Of a stretch of 39,076 nucleotides of DNA, positions 1 to 9,083 are shown one piece after another. Source of the DNA: a bacterium. Its GTDB lineage: Bacteria > Myxococcota_A > Bradymonadia > REDH01. The notes under the pieces were generated by a model. It had not been told where the DNA came from, searched no databases, and worked only from the letters and a program-made list of their open reading frames with translations. The stretch lies in the NCBI GenBank assembly GCA_030427825.1, contig JAUICO010000041.1, positions 1-39,076 of the forward strand, in the 5' to 3' direction. The position numbers and the translations under genes are program-made. How positions within the stretch are numbered: the stretch's first letter is position 1; each line of letters opens with the position of its first letter.

Positions 1-44
1 AATCTGGGATTGAAGCACCTATTCCGATCGACGGGAGACTCGAT

Positions 45-2030
45 ATGGGTACGTTTGGTACGTATTGTAACGCAGGTTCTGCGCCATTTGCTGCGCGCCA
101 CAGCGCGTCCGCAATTGTCGCGCTCAGCGTGTTCGCGCTGCTTGCCGCCTGCGGAGATTCTGCGGGGAGCCGCAGCGCTCCGTCGATTCTTGCGAGCCCG
201 AATCCGGTGGTCTTCGATCAGACGCCCGTCCTAACGACCAACACGAAGTTCCTGCAGATCAGCAATGTCGGCGCCGGCACGCTGATCATCTCGTCGATGA
301 CCCTGGTGGACCCCTCGGGGTACTACAACGTCAACTATGAGAACTTCGAAGCCGGCTTTGAGCTGGCCGCAGAGGACGCTCCGATCAACATCCCGATCGA
401 CTTCACGCCTCAGAGCACCGAACGCGTCACAGCCTACATCCTGATCGAGACGAACGATCGCAGGAATCCGCAGGTGCGGGTGGACCTGACGCCGCCGACG
501 ATTGAGCCGAACCTCACCGTGGTCCCGGATCCGGTGAACTTCGGCCGCGTTCCGGCGGGCGTCGTCGAGCCCGAGCGGGTCACAATTCAGAACATCGGCC
601 AGGCCGACCTGGTGATCACGGACCTCTTCGTCACGGGTTCCGCGGACTTCACGATTGTGGACTACGATACCGTCGCGGCGCAGCTGCCGATTACCCTTGA
701 GCCCTTCGCTCCCCTCGCGCTCGACGTGGAGTATGCGCCGATCAGTGACGGATTCGATGAGGGATACCTGCTTATCCGCTCGAATGACCCGGATGAGTCA
801 GTCAAGGAAGTGACCCTCTTCGCGAACGGCGCCGAGCCCTGCATCGCGGTTACACATGAGCAGGGGTATGACTTCGGACCGACCCGCATCGGGATTCCGC
901 GCACGGAGCAGTTCACGATCACAAACTGTGCGGACGCCAATCAGGGGCAGCCGCTGGTTGTGTCCGACATCAGCTTCATCGACACTGCCGAAATCACCTC
1001 GAGTCCACTCTTCGACCTGCAGCTCGGAAACATCATGAGTGAAGGCAGCCTCTCGCTGGCACCCGGTGAGAATGCGCAGTTCCTCATCCAGTACACGCCG
1101 GAAGCCGAAGAGGAGAACGTCGCGCTGCTGCAGCTGCTTTCGAACGACAGCTTCAAGGACCCGCTGCACATCGACATTCGCGGCCTGGGCTCGAACAACG
1201 CCTGTCCGACCGCAGTCGCGACCTGCCGAGTGTCCGGCGGAGTCGTGGCGTCGGATCAGCTGACGGCACCGCCTCTCGCCACGATCGAATGCAGCGGAAC
1301 CGCAAGCACGGATTCCGACGGCTCCATCACCTCGTACCAGTGGGAGGTTCTGTCGCGGCCCGGCGGTTCGACCGCAGAGTTTGATCCCAATGACACGAAC
1401 CCCAATCCCAGCTTCTTCCTCGACCTTGCCGGCGTGTACGAGTTTCAGCTCGAGGTTTTCGACGACGCGAACATCCGTTCCTGCAACCCGGCGGTGGTGA
1501 CAGTGGTTGTCACTCCCGACGAGGCAATCCACGCCCAGCTGGTCTGGAATACGCCCGGGTTGAGTGGCCCGCAGGAGTCCAGCGGCGCCGACCTCGATCT
1601 GCACTTCCTGCACCCGGTCGGCAAATGGCGCGACTCGCCGTGGGACGTCTATTACCTGAACAAGACGCCCACCTGGAACGGCTTCTCGCACCCCTCGTTG
1701 GACATCGATGACGTCAACGGTGCCGGTCCCGAGAACGTGAACATGGACGACCCAGAGAACGACGTCTGGTATCGGGTCGGCGTGCACTACTACAGCACTC
1801 CGGCAGGCATGTCGGCCCCTGCGCCGACACTTGCCACCGTGCGGCTCTACGTGAACGGGATTCTCACCTTTGAGATCGCCGACAAGGAGATGATCAAGGT
1901 CGGTGCAGGCGGGTCGTGCAACGGTCAGTTCTGGGACGTCTGCGCTGTGCATTGGCCCACAGGAAACATCTCGCGAATCGACACCCTGTATCCGGACCTG
2001 AACAGCTCGATTCCGGGCTCCTGCCCCTGA
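45..2030 (+). CDS. HYDIN/ASH-domain surface lipoprotein with PKD and YfaP-like C-terminus (copy 1)
   Basis: The 661-residue protein starts at an ATG preceded by GGGAG seven bases upstream. A signal peptide ends in a lipobox (LLAAC, Cys36), so it is probably an outer-membrane or surface lipoprotein. Three Ig-like ASH/HYDIN ('choice-of-anchor D') modules cover roughly residues 47-150, 163-255 and 265-380; each has an FDQT/FGR-type start and a 'SND' turn. A PKD-like domain (about 395-490, with SYQW and LAGVYEFQLEVFD) follows. The C-terminus (about 495-661) has DLDLHFLHP, LDIDD, GPENVN and YRVGVHYYS, which resembles DUF2135/YfaP. The role is unknown; such modules usually mediate adhesion or surface assembly. 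The next gene is a full-length paralogue. The domain layout is well supported, the function is not. Confidence 0.88.
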   Translation: MGTFGTYCNAGSAPFAARHSASAIVALSVFALLAACGDSAGSRSAPSILASPNPVVFDQTPVLTTNTKFLQISNVGAGTLIISSMTLVDPSGYYNVNYENFEAGFELAAEDAPINIPIDFTPQSTERVTAYILIETNDRRNPQVRVDLTPPTIEPNLTVVPDPVNFGRVPAGVVEPERVTIQNIGQADLVITDLFVTGSADFTIVDYDTVAAQLPITLEPFAPLALDVEYAPISDGFDEGYLLIRSNDPDESVKEVTLFANGAEPCIAVTHEQGYDFGPTRIGIPRTEQFTITNCADANQGQPLVVSDISFIDTAEITSSPLFDLQLGNIMSEGSLSLAPGENAQFLIQYTPEAEEENVALLQLLSNDSFKDPLHIDIRGLGSNNACPTAVATCRVSGGVVASDQLTAPPLATIECSGTASTDSDGSITSYQWEVLSRPGGSTAEFDPNDTNPNPSFFLDLAGVYEFQLEVFDDANIRSCNPAVVTVVVTPDEAIHAQLVWNTPGLSGPQESSGADLDLHFLHPVGKWRDSPWDVYYLNKTPTWNGFSHPSLDIDDVNGAGPENVNMDDPENDVWYRVGVHYYSTPAGMSAPAPTLATVRLYVNGILTFEIADKEMIKVGAGGSCNGQFWDVCAVHWPTGNISRIDTLYPDLNSSIPGSCP

Positions 2031-2087
2031 GCCATGACCGCGGACGGCGCGTTGCGTTGATGCCGCCGGGCGCTCAGAAGTGAGACG

Positions 2088-2122
2088 AAAACCGCCCCCC
2101 GACCGGGCGGTTTTTCTTTTTT
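2088..2122 (+). terminator. Rho-independent terminator
   Basis: A perfect inverted repeat (AAAACCGCCC at 2088-2097 and GGGCGGTTTT at 2105-2114) has a 7-base loop and runs into a T tract (TTTTTCTTTTTT) ending at 2122. It lies about 57 bases after the stop of the first lipoprotein gene and ends that transcript before the second copy. It is the only classical intrinsic terminator I can see in the window. Confidence 0.93.
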
Positions 2123-2140
2123 CGGCCAACGATATCTGCG

Positions 2141-2169
2141 TTGCGCCGGCCCACGGAGCTTTGTAGCGT
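2141..2169 (+). promoter_or_regulatory. Probable sigma70-type promoter for second lipoprotein gene
   Basis: TTGCGC (2141-2146) and TAGCGT (2164-2169) are separated by exactly 17 bases and lie just after the terminator. Transcription would start near 2176. The match is moderate, but the terminator-then-promoter order supports separate transcription of the two paralogues. Confidence 0.45.
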
Positions 2170-2235
2170 CGCGGGGATTCCGTACCGACCTGCACCTGAA
2201 AGACGCACATGCGCGCCCAACCACTACGAGGCCCG

Positions 2236-4209
2236 ATGAGCCTGTCTGCATTCGAATGCCCGTGTCCATGGCGTGCTCTCCTCGTCGTCGCGATGGCAGG
2301 CCTCCTCCTTGGGGGCGCCTGCGCCGACGAGAGTGGTGATGGAAGAACGACCGTGGGCGTGAACGCGCCGCGCATCAGCGTCAACCCGAACCCTGTGGTT
2401 TTCGACCAGACCGCGGTCGGCTCGACGAACACCAAGGTTCTCACGATCGCGAACACGGGAACAGGCACGCTGCTCATCGACGCCTTTGATCTCGTCGACC
2501 CGTCCGGGTTCTTCGACATTGAGTTCGACGGCGATCTCAGCGCCACTATCGAAATCGAAGAGGGCGCTGCGCCGATTACGATGCGCATCAACTACACGCC
2601 GCTGACAGCTGACCTGGTGACGGCCTACATACTGGTTCACAGCAACGACAACCTGCAGACGGACCTGCGCATCGACCTGACGCCGCCGTCGATCGCGGCC
2701 CGTATTGCATGCACTCCGGACCCTTTGAATTTCGGCCGCGTCCCGGCAGGAACCGTCGAAACGGAAACTGTGCGGATTCAGAATATCGGACAGGCCGACC
2801 TCATTATCTCTGATCTCTTCGTGACCGGTTCGGCGGACTTTACGCTGGTCGATGAGAACCTCGGTGATGAGCTTCCGATCACAATATCCTCCTTTGAGAC
2901 CATCGATCTCGAAGTGGAGTACAGCCCCAACTCGGACGGCTATGACGAAGGTATCATCCTTGTTCGTTCGAACGATTTGCTTGAGACGACGAAAGAGATT
3001 GAACTCTTCGCCAACGGCGCGGAGCCCTGCCTGTCAGTGACGCACGAGGGTGGATACGACTTCGGCCCGACCCTGTTCGGAGTCCCGCGCGAAGAGGCGT
3101 TCACCATCACGAACTGCGCGGACGTAGGTCGCGGCGAGACCCTGGTCGTTTCCGACGTCGGCTTCATCGACACAGAAGACATCACATCGAGCGACCGCTT
3201 TACCCTGGACCTCACCGGTCTCTTCGATGCCGGCGACCTCGTGCTTGAGGCCGGCGAAAGCGAAACCTTCACGATGACCTACATCTCTGAGGCAGAGACC
3301 GTAGATACGGCGCTGCTGCAGATTCTCTCGAATGACACTTTCAAGAACCCACTGCACATCGATATTCGCGGCAACGGTTCGGCGAACGCATGTCCTACCG
3401 CCGTGATCAACTGTCGAGTCGGCTCCTCGATCCCGTCGAACCAGGTCGCGGCCGCTCCTCTGCAGACGCTGCAATGCGACGGCCTGGCAAGCAGCGATAT
3501 CGATGGCGTCATCACCAGCTATCTCTGGACGATTACCGAACGGCCTGATGGTTCGACTGCCGGCCTGGACCCGAACGAGAGCAGCGCAAGTCCCACTATT
3601 TTCCTCGATCTGGCCGGTACCTTCAGGCTCCAACTCGAGGTCTTTGACGACGGGAACATCCGCTCATGCAACCCGGCGGAAGCTGTGATTGTCGTCATCC
3701 CTGACGAAGCGATTCACGTGCAGCTGGTCTGGAACACACCGGCGGCACCGTCGCCCCAGGCCGATCGCGGTGTCGACATGGACCTGCATTTTCTCCATCC
3801 CCTTGGCCGCTGGTTTCAGTCGCCGTGGGACGTCTACTACAGCAACAAGACGCCCACCTGGAACGCCGTCTCTCATCCCTCACTCGACATCGATGATACC
3901 AGCGGCGCCGGGCCTGAGAACGTGAACCTGGATGACCCGGAAGAGGACCTCTACTACCGGGTCGGCGTACAGTATTATTCCGACCACGGTATCTCACCGA
4001 GCACCACCTTCACCACGCTACGCGTATTTCTGAATGGTGTGCTGACCTTCGAAATTCCGAACCGCGAGCTGACGACCATCAACGGTGGCGGCAATTGCAG
4101 CGGCCAGTTTTGGGACGTGTGTGCGATCCACTGGCCAACCGGCCAGATTGTCCGAATTGACCTGCTCTACGACGATGCGGGCGACTCCATCCCGGGCTCC
4201 TGCCCCTGA
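2236..4209 (+). CDS. HYDIN/ASH-domain surface lipoprotein with PKD and YfaP-like C-terminus (copy 2)
   Basis: This is a paralogue of the preceding gene over its whole length: signal peptide, three ASH/HYDIN modules, a PKD-like domain and the same C-terminal DUF2135/YfaP-like domain (DMDLHFLHP, SPWDVYY, LDIDD, FWDVCAIHWPTG). The start at 2236 has GAGG four bases upstream and gives a compact signal peptide ending LGGAC (Cys29). An in-frame ATG at 2209 would add nine residues and has a poorer ribosome site. The C-terminal domains are the most alike, while the lipoprotein leaders and the first Ig module differ more. This points to an old tandem duplication rather than a recent one. A surface structural or adhesive role is inference only. 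Confidence 0.87.
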   Translation: MSLSAFECPCPWRALLVVAMAGLLLGGACADESGDGRTTVGVNAPRISVNPNPVVFDQTAVGSTNTKVLTIANTGTGTLLIDAFDLVDPSGFFDIEFDGDLSATIEIEEGAAPITMRINYTPLTADLVTAYILVHSNDNLQTDLRIDLTPPSIAARIACTPDPLNFGRVPAGTVETETVRIQNIGQADLIISDLFVTGSADFTLVDENLGDELPITISSFETIDLEVEYSPNSDGYDEGIILVRSNDLLETTKEIELFANGAEPCLSVTHEGGYDFGPTLFGVPREEAFTITNCADVGRGETLVVSDVGFIDTEDITSSDRFTLDLTGLFDAGDLVLEAGESETFTMTYISEAETVDTALLQILSNDTFKNPLHIDIRGNGSANACPTAVINCRVGSSIPSNQVAAAPLQTLQCDGLASSDIDGVITSYLWTITERPDGSTAGLDPNESSASPTIFLDLAGTFRLQLEVFDDGNIRSCNPAEAVIVVIPDEAIHVQLVWNTPAAPSPQADRGVDMDLHFLHPLGRWFQSPWDVYYSNKTPTWNAVSHPSLDIDDTSGAGPENVNLDDPEEDLYYRVGVQYYSDHGISPSTTFTTLRVFLNGVLTFEIPNRELTTINGGGNCSGQFWDVCAIHWPTGQIVRIDLLYDDAGDSIPGSCP

Positions 4210-4317
4210 TTGCTGCGGCCTGCCGGCGAGTCAGCATCGGGTCGAGCCCGGTTCTTCGCCTGCGGCGCCACACGAGCGAGCGCCGGGACCTGTGTCGAAG
4301 ACGCCGCGCGGTTTCGG

Positions 4318-5892
4318 TCAGAGACGCAGCACGCTGCGCACGCGGGCCGGCAGGCGGCGCCGGATCGGGGCCGCCGCTTCTCCGCCGAAGAGAAGCAGCA
4401 GCGGTAGGGTGATCACTGCGAAGGGAATCGCGACCAGTCCAAAGTGGAGCAGCGCTGTCGCGCCGCTTTGGAGAGAATCCCGGCTGCCGAGCGTGTGCAG
4501 AATCAGGTAGCCCAGGGCATAGGCCGGCGCGCTGAAAGCGATGCCACGCAGCAATCCCACAAGCGCCGGAGCTCCGAGGCGGCCGCGGTGCGCAAAGCGG
4601 AACAGTAGGATGGTGCCCGCGGCCTGCAGGGTAATTCCGATGCCCGTACTCATTGCGATACCACGCACACCGTGGGCGGCAGTGAGCGTCATGTAGATGG
4701 GAATGCACACCGCGACGACGGCGCTGGTCAGAATCATCGGGCGCCAGGTGTCCTCGCGGGCATAGAAGCCGCGAGCAGCAACAGCCTGTACACTCCAACC
4801 AACGATGGCGATGGCCAGAATCGCAAGCAGGGTCGCTGTCTCAGCGGTCGAGCGCGCATCGTAGGCGCCGTGCTGGTAGACAAGCGCTGTCAGCGGCAGG
4901 GCGGCGACCGCGATCGCCGCCGCTGCGCACGTCGCCAGCGTCGCGGTCGCCGATACTGTCGTGCCCAGGGTGCTGTGAAATCCCTCCTCGTCTCCTTCCG
5001 CGCGAAGGTGCGAGAGGAAGGGCAACGCGGCCTGTCCTATCGCCTGACCCACAAGGGCGATCGGAACCAGCATCAGGCGACGTCCGTTGTTCAACCAGGT
5101 GATCGAACCCTCGGCGAGGCTTGATGCGAAGTAGCGGCCAATCCACTCATCGACGGTGGTCAGAGAGACGCCGAGCATGAGCGGGACCGCGATCACGAAG
5201 TAGCGCCAGAGGTCCGGTGAGCGCAGGTCGACCAGCGGCCGCAGCCGTCGCGTGCGCCGGGTGAACCAGAGGCCCATCGCGAAGGGGCCGAGGATGGAGC
5301 CCGCAAGAACGCCCCATGAGAATCCGTCTACGCCGAGGCTGGGCTCCAGGGCGATGCCGCCGAAGATGATGCACGCGTTGTAGATCAGCGGCGCGAGTGC
5401 TGCGGCGACGAAGCGTTTGTTCGCCATCTCGGTGGCGATCAGCAGCCCGCCGACAAAGAAGAACACCGGCCCCGGCAGAACGATGCGCGTCAGGCGAACG
5501 GTGGCTTCCCGTTGCACTTCGTCGAAACCGGGGAAGAGTACGCCAACGAGCTCGGGCGCAAAGACCCAGGCCATGGCCACGGCTACGGTGATGACCAGGC
5601 CGCCGGTCGTCGCGATGTTCGACAGCAGGCGCCAGCCGCGTTCCTCATCGCCGTCTACGAGGTAACGACTGAAGAGGGGAACGAAGGCAATGGAGAGAGC
5701 GCCGCCTGCGAGAAAGTAGAACAGCAGGTCGGGGAGTCCGAAGGCTGCGTAGTACGCGTCCGTCTCGTTTCCCGCACCGAGGCGCGCGGCGATGACGACG
5801 TCCCGGAGGTAGCCGAGGATGCGGCTTGCCACGACGGAGACAGACAGCAGCAGCGCGGCCATCGTCATTTTGCGTGTGTCGCTTCGGCTCAC
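4318..5892 (-). CDS. murJ: MurJ, lipid II flippase (MviN family)
   Basis: MurJ moves lipid II across the inner membrane for peptidoglycan synthesis. The product is 524 residues, normal for the family, and almost entirely hydrophobic with about 14 predicted membrane segments. The N-terminal SRILGYLRD motif and a DAYYAAF motif are present, and later NNGRRLMLVP matches the region with the conserved Arg of helix 8. Against the E. coli protein, cavity residues R18, R24 and D39 correspond to R24, R30 and D45, but the R52 position is Phe58. I chose the GTG at 5892 because GGGGAG lies nine bases upstream and the length fits; the open frame runs to 6414 but the extra residues look non-coding. ATG 5868 is an alternative start. 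The gene is convergent with the upstream lipoprotein gene. Confidence 0.93.
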   Translation of the reverse strand: MSRSDTRKMTMAALLLSVSVVASRILGYLRDVVIAARLGAGNETDAYYAAFGLPDLLFYFLAGGALSIAFVPLFSRYLVDGDEERGWRLLSNIATTGGLVITVAVAMAWVFAPELVGVLFPGFDEVQREATVRLTRIVLPGPVFFFVGGLLIATEMANKRFVAAALAPLIYNACIIFGGIALEPSLGVDGFSWGVLAGSILGPFAMGLWFTRRTRRLRPLVDLRSPDLWRYFVIAVPLMLGVSLTTVDEWIGRYFASSLAEGSITWLNNGRRLMLVPIALVGQAIGQAALPFLSHLRAEGDEEGFHSTLGTTVSATATLATCAAAAIAVAALPLTALVYQHGAYDARSTAETATLLAILAIAIVGWSVQAVAARGFYAREDTWRPMILTSAVVAVCIPIYMTLTAAHGVRGIAMSTGIGITLQAAGTILLFRFAHRGRLGAPALVGLLRGIAFSAPAYALGYLILHTLGSRDSLQSGATALLHFGLVAIPFAVITLPLLLLFGGEAAAPIRRRLPARVRSVLRL

Positions 5893-6080
5893 TGACCTCA
5901 ACTCCCCGAGCGTGTGCTGATCTGACAGGCGCGCGAGTCCGGGTGATACACGTGCCGCGCCTGTTTCGCGAATTCTGCGCCGTGGTCGGATCCGCTGATA
6001 TCTGCTTCGAGCGGAGCGCGATCTTGTGCTAGGAGGTCGGGCAAATCTCGGGACTATGAGCGGAAATTCGCGCACTTCAT

Positions 6081-6101
6081 CGCCGTGGCCATGCCACGGC
6101 G
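6081..6101. repeat. Perfect 9-bp inverted repeat with 3-base loop
   Basis: CGCCGTGGC (6081-6089), CAT, GCCACGGCG (6093-6101) form a perfect hairpin in the 246-bp gap between the divergent murJ and the unknown gene starting at 6139. No T tract follows, so it is not a classical terminator. It could be a 5'-leader hairpin or a protein-binding site. Two alternative in-frame starts of the next gene (GTG 6085, ATG 6091) lie inside it. Confidence 0.6.
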
Positions 6102-6138
6102 TGGGCGTAGCACCTGCACTGAACCAACGGGCGACACC

Positions 6139-6879
6139 ATGAATCAGTCCGCGACAACAAGGGCCACGAAGCTGGGGACGGACCCGAATCTGGTCGCCGC
6201 CCTGACACGGATCGCAGTCGCCGGCAGTGGCACGGGCCTGGTGAGCGCGACGGGTATCGTCGCTGACGTAACCCTGGCGGTGCAGCAGGCCGACGGAAGC
6301 ATGTCGGACACCAACTTCGCGGGTCCGGCGACCCTGCTGCAGGCGAAGGGAATTGCCGCAGGGGACAGCCTGGACCGTGTAATCGTGGCGGTTGCGTGGC
6401 GCGGTCAGGTGCACGGCGGCATCCTTGTCGATGGCAGATCTGTGGATGTGATCGTTCTGACTACACCCGTTGAAGTGGATGAACCTGTCGCCGCCGGACG
6501 AGCCTCAGAGTGGCTTGACGTGGCCGCGCTGTCGGCAGCTGCAGAGGCGCCGTCGACCTCGCCATCACCGACCTCGCCCTGGGCCGCCATTGCTGAGAAG
6601 AGCGCAGACGTGGCCTCGCATGCGACGCCGACCTTCGGCAGCCCGGCGGTGTCCGGCGACGATCAGCTCCGCGCCGTTGACGACTTGAAGCGGCAGGATG
6701 TCATCATTCACCCGACCTTCGGCGAGTGCCGCGTGCTCGCATTGAGCGACAGCACCGTACGCGTACGTACATCGAACGGCAGCCCACGGCGCCTCTCGAT
6801 GCGAATCTTCGAGATCTACCAGGTAGGTCGCAGCCGTCGATTCGAGCTCAGAAAGCGGCAGCGGGTCGACCGCGATTGA
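6139..6879 (+). CDS. Unknown protein with C-terminal small beta-type domain
   Basis: I do not recognise this 246-residue protein. It has no signal peptide or membrane segment. Residues 1-130 look like a mixed alpha/beta domain, followed by an Ala/Ser/Pro-rich linker (about 135-180). A compact C-terminal module (about 185-235) contains VIIHPTFGECRVL, then a basic strand and PRRLSMRIFEI. The 'HP.FG...V' start recalls small Tudor- or SH3-like modules at the ends of helicases and CarD-type proteins; that is a shape resemblance only. The start at 6139 is uncertain: no strong ribosome site is visible and GTG 6085 or ATG 6091 could extend it. It lies 64 bases before coaBC and may be cotranscribed with it. 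Confidence 0.72.
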   Translation: MNQSATTRATKLGTDPNLVAALTRIAVAGSGTGLVSATGIVADVTLAVQQADGSMSDTNFAGPATLLQAKGIAAGDSLDRVIVAVAWRGQVHGGILVDGRSVDVIVLTTPVEVDEPVAAGRASEWLDVAALSAAAEAPSTSPSPTSPWAAIAEKSADVASHATPTFGSPAVSGDDQLRAVDDLKRQDVIIHPTFGECRVLALSDSTVRVRTSNGSPRRLSMRIFEIYQVGRSRRFELRKRQRVDRD

Positions 6880-6943
6880 CAGCGTCCACGCCGGCCCGCC
6901 ACCATCCGGGGGCCCGCGTTGTGCACGCAGGGGGTAGGAAGGC

Positions 6944-8155
6944 ATGACCCAGCTGAGCCAAAAGAAGATTCTTGTGGCGGTGAGCGGTGGAATCGCCGCG
7001 TACAAAGCTGCGCAGCTGGTCCGCGACCTGCAGCGCGCAGGCGCGACCGTGCGCGTCGCGATGACCGAGGGCGCGACTCGCTTTGTAGCTCCACTGACCT
7101 TTCAGGCGCTCACCGGCAATCCGGTCGCCACGCAGATCCTGGACCCGAGCGAAGAGCATGAGATCGGGCACATCGAGCTCGCTCGTTGGCCTGATCTGAT
7201 CGTGGTCGCGCCGGCCACCGCGAATGTGCTCGCGAAAGCGGCTGTGGGCCTGGCAGACGATCTCGTGACGACGACGCTGCTCGCCTCCGAGGCGCCGGTA
7301 CTTTTCTGTCCGGCGATGAACACGCAGATGTTGCGTCATCCGGCTACGCAACAGAACATTGCCGCGCTGCGAGCTCGGGAACGCACCTTCCTTGTGGAGC
7401 CGGATGCCGGCGAGCTTGCCTGCGGTGAAGTCGGCGCCGGTCGGCTGCCGGACCCGCCGGTGATCGTGGATGCCGCGGCCGCCGTGCTGTCCCCTGCGCT
7501 GCTCGCGGGGCGTCATGTGCTCGTCAGCGCCGGCCCGACCCGCGAGCATTTCGACCCGGCCCGCTTTATCTCGAACCCGTCAAGCGGCCGAATGGGATAT
7601 GCCATCGCCGCAGCCGCGAAGGCGCTGGGCGCCGACGTCACCCTCGTCTCCGGGCCGGTATCCCTGGAGCCCCCCACAGGGGTGGAGTGCGTGCCGGTCG
7701 TCAGCGCGGCGGACATGCAGCGCGAAGTGAATGCAAGGTCGAGCGACATTGTCGTCATGGCGGCCGCGGTCGCGGACTGGACGCCCACAACGACAGCAGA
7801 GCACAAGCGGAAGAAGGGCGGGGGCGACTGGAGCCCCGAGCTGCAACGCACACCGGATATCATTGCCGGGCTCGCTGCGTCGCCGAAGCGTCCGGTGCTC
7901 GTGATTGGCTTCGCTGCCGAGACCGAGCATGTCGTGGAATATGCGCGTGAGAAGATGAAGCGAAAGGGCCTGGACGGCATCGTCGCCAACGACGTTGGCG
8001 GTACAGACACAGCGTTCGGCAACGCTACCAACGCAGTTACACTCCTGGCCCCCGGGCAGGATGACGTGGTGCTTCCACGCGCGCCAAAGCGTGCCATCGC
8101 CGATCGAATCTGCGGATGGCTGACCACACTTCAGGGAAGCAATGGCAACTCGTAG
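6944..8155 (+). CDS. coaBC: CoaBC, bifunctional phosphopantothenoylcysteine synthetase/decarboxylase
   Basis: This enzyme makes 4'-phosphopantetheine for coenzyme A: the CoaB part joins cysteine to phosphopantothenate and the flavin-dependent CoaC part decarboxylates the product. Its 403 residues are the usual length. The N-terminal CoaC domain has SGGIAAYKA, the HIELARWPD stretch with the catalytic His, APATAN, the PAMNTQM substrate loop and the [10 protein letters not shown] cysteine flap. The C-terminal CoaB domain has [23 protein letters not shown] and the KRKKGGG...PDII signature. All key motifs are intact. AGGA lies a few bases before the ATG. The stop overlaps the start of the next gene by 14 bases, so coaBC, the glycosylase and murF-alr are probably one transcript. 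Confidence 0.97.
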   Translation: MTQLSQKKILVAVSGGIAAYKAAQLVRDLQRAGATVRVAMTEGATRFVAPLTFQALTGNPVATQILDPSEEHEIGHIELARWPDLIVVAPATANVLAKAAVGLADDLVTTTLLASEAPVLFCPAMNTQMLRHPATQQNIAALRARERTFLVEPDAGELACGEVGAGRLPDPPVIVDAAAAVLSPALLAGRHVLVSAGPTREHFDPARFISNPSSGRMGYAIAAAAKALGADVTLVSGPVSLEPPTGVECVPVVSAADMQREVNARSSDIVVMAAAVADWTPTTTAEHKRKKGGGDWSPELQRTPDIIAGLAASPKRPVLVIGFAAETEHVVEYAREKMKRKGLDGIVANDVGGTDTAFGNATNAVTLLAPGQDDVVLPRAPKRAIADRICGWLTTLQGSNGNS

Positions 8156-9083
8156 CCGTCGTTCGCAGCGGGTGGGTCCGCTGTTGCACCAGATCGCTGA
8201 CGCGCTGGAGCGGCAGGCGCAATTGGGCGCGGACAAGGTGGACACTGAACTCGCTCGCGATATCGTTTTTGCGGCTCGTGGCTGCGTTGCGGCGGAGAAT
8301 TCTCGCCCCGCGTCGGGTTCGACGAGCGCGCCCGTGGTCCGTCCCGCGCCCGTAGCGGCAAAGAAGCCTGCACCCGCGCCGATTCCCGAAGGCGCCGCAT
8401 CTGAAGACGCGGCCCCGAAGACCGGCGGCACGACGATCGAAGTCGACACATCGTTGCCGTGGGTCAGCGCCGAGAGCGCGGCGGCTGCGACGACCGCTGT
8501 TGCGTCGACGGTGCTGTCCTCCGGTACAGCGCAGACTGTGGACGGAATCCGCGCAGACCTCGGGGACTGCAGGCGATGTGGACTCTGCGAGTCGCGAAGT
8601 AATATCGTCTTCGGCGTTGGCGACCCGAACGCCCGCATCATGTTTATCGGTGAGGCTCCCGGTTATCACGAGGACCGAAGGGGCGAGCCCTTCGTCGGCA
8701 AAGCCGGCGAGCTGCTCGACCGCATGATCGTGGCCATGGGCCTGTCACGGCCCGAGGTCTACATCGCCAATGTGCTGAAGTGCAGGCCACCGGATAATCG
8801 AGACCCCGCGGCTGATGAGATTGCGCAGTGTCTGCCTTTCCTCAACCGCCAGATTGCCGCCGTGAAGCCCGAGGCCATCGTCACGCTCGGCAAGTTTGCC
8901 GTCGTCGCTCTACTCGGCAGACCGGTTGCTATCACCCGTGAGCGCGGCACCTGGGTCGACTACAACGGCGTGCCGCTGATGCCGACCCTTCACCCGGCCT
9001 ACCTCCTTCGCAACGAGTCTGCGAAGCGAGAGGTTTGGGCAGACCTCAAGTCGGTCATGAAACGCCTGGGAATGTCCCGGTGA
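8142..9083 (+). CDS. Family-4 (Fe-S) uracil-DNA glycosylase
   Basis: This enzyme removes uracil from DNA to start base-excision repair. The catalytic domain covers about residues 130-313 and shows the family-4 set: a CxxC pair (C143, C146) and two later cysteines (VLKC and AQC) for a [4Fe-4S] cluster, the active-site loop [17 protein letters not shown], and the LHPAYLL motif near the C-terminus. The first 125 or so residues are an Ala/Pro-rich extension with a short basic start, absent from minimal 200-residue members and probably disordered. It overlaps coaBC by 14 bases and its TGA overlaps the GTG of the following gene. The fold and chemistry are secure; the role of the extension is unknown. 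Confidence 0.94.
   Translation: MATRSRRSQRVGPLLHQIADALERQAQLGADKVDTELARDIVFAARGCVAAENSRPASGSTSAPVVRPAPVAAKKPAPAPIPEGAASEDAAPKTGGTTIEVDTSLPWVSAESAAAATTAVASTVLSSGTAQTVDGIRADLGDCRRCGLCESRSNIVFGVGDPNARIMFIGEAPGYHEDRRGEPFVGKAGELLDRMIVAMGLSRPEVYIANVLKCRPPDNRDPAADEIAQCLPFLNRQIAAVKPEAIVTLGKFAVVALLGRPVAITRERGTWVDYNGVPLMPTLHPAYLLRNESAKREVWADLKSVMKRLGMSR

Noticed and set aside
798..2591. 597-codon open frame on the minus strand opposite the two lipoprotein genes
   Set aside because: It is antisense to clear domain-bearing genes, crosses the terminator and promoter, and has no family motif. Long antisense frames are common at this GC content.
5893..6414. N-terminal extension of the murJ open frame
   Set aside because: It overlaps the divergent gene, lacks MurJ similarity and would give a 698-residue protein; family length is reached from GTG 5892.
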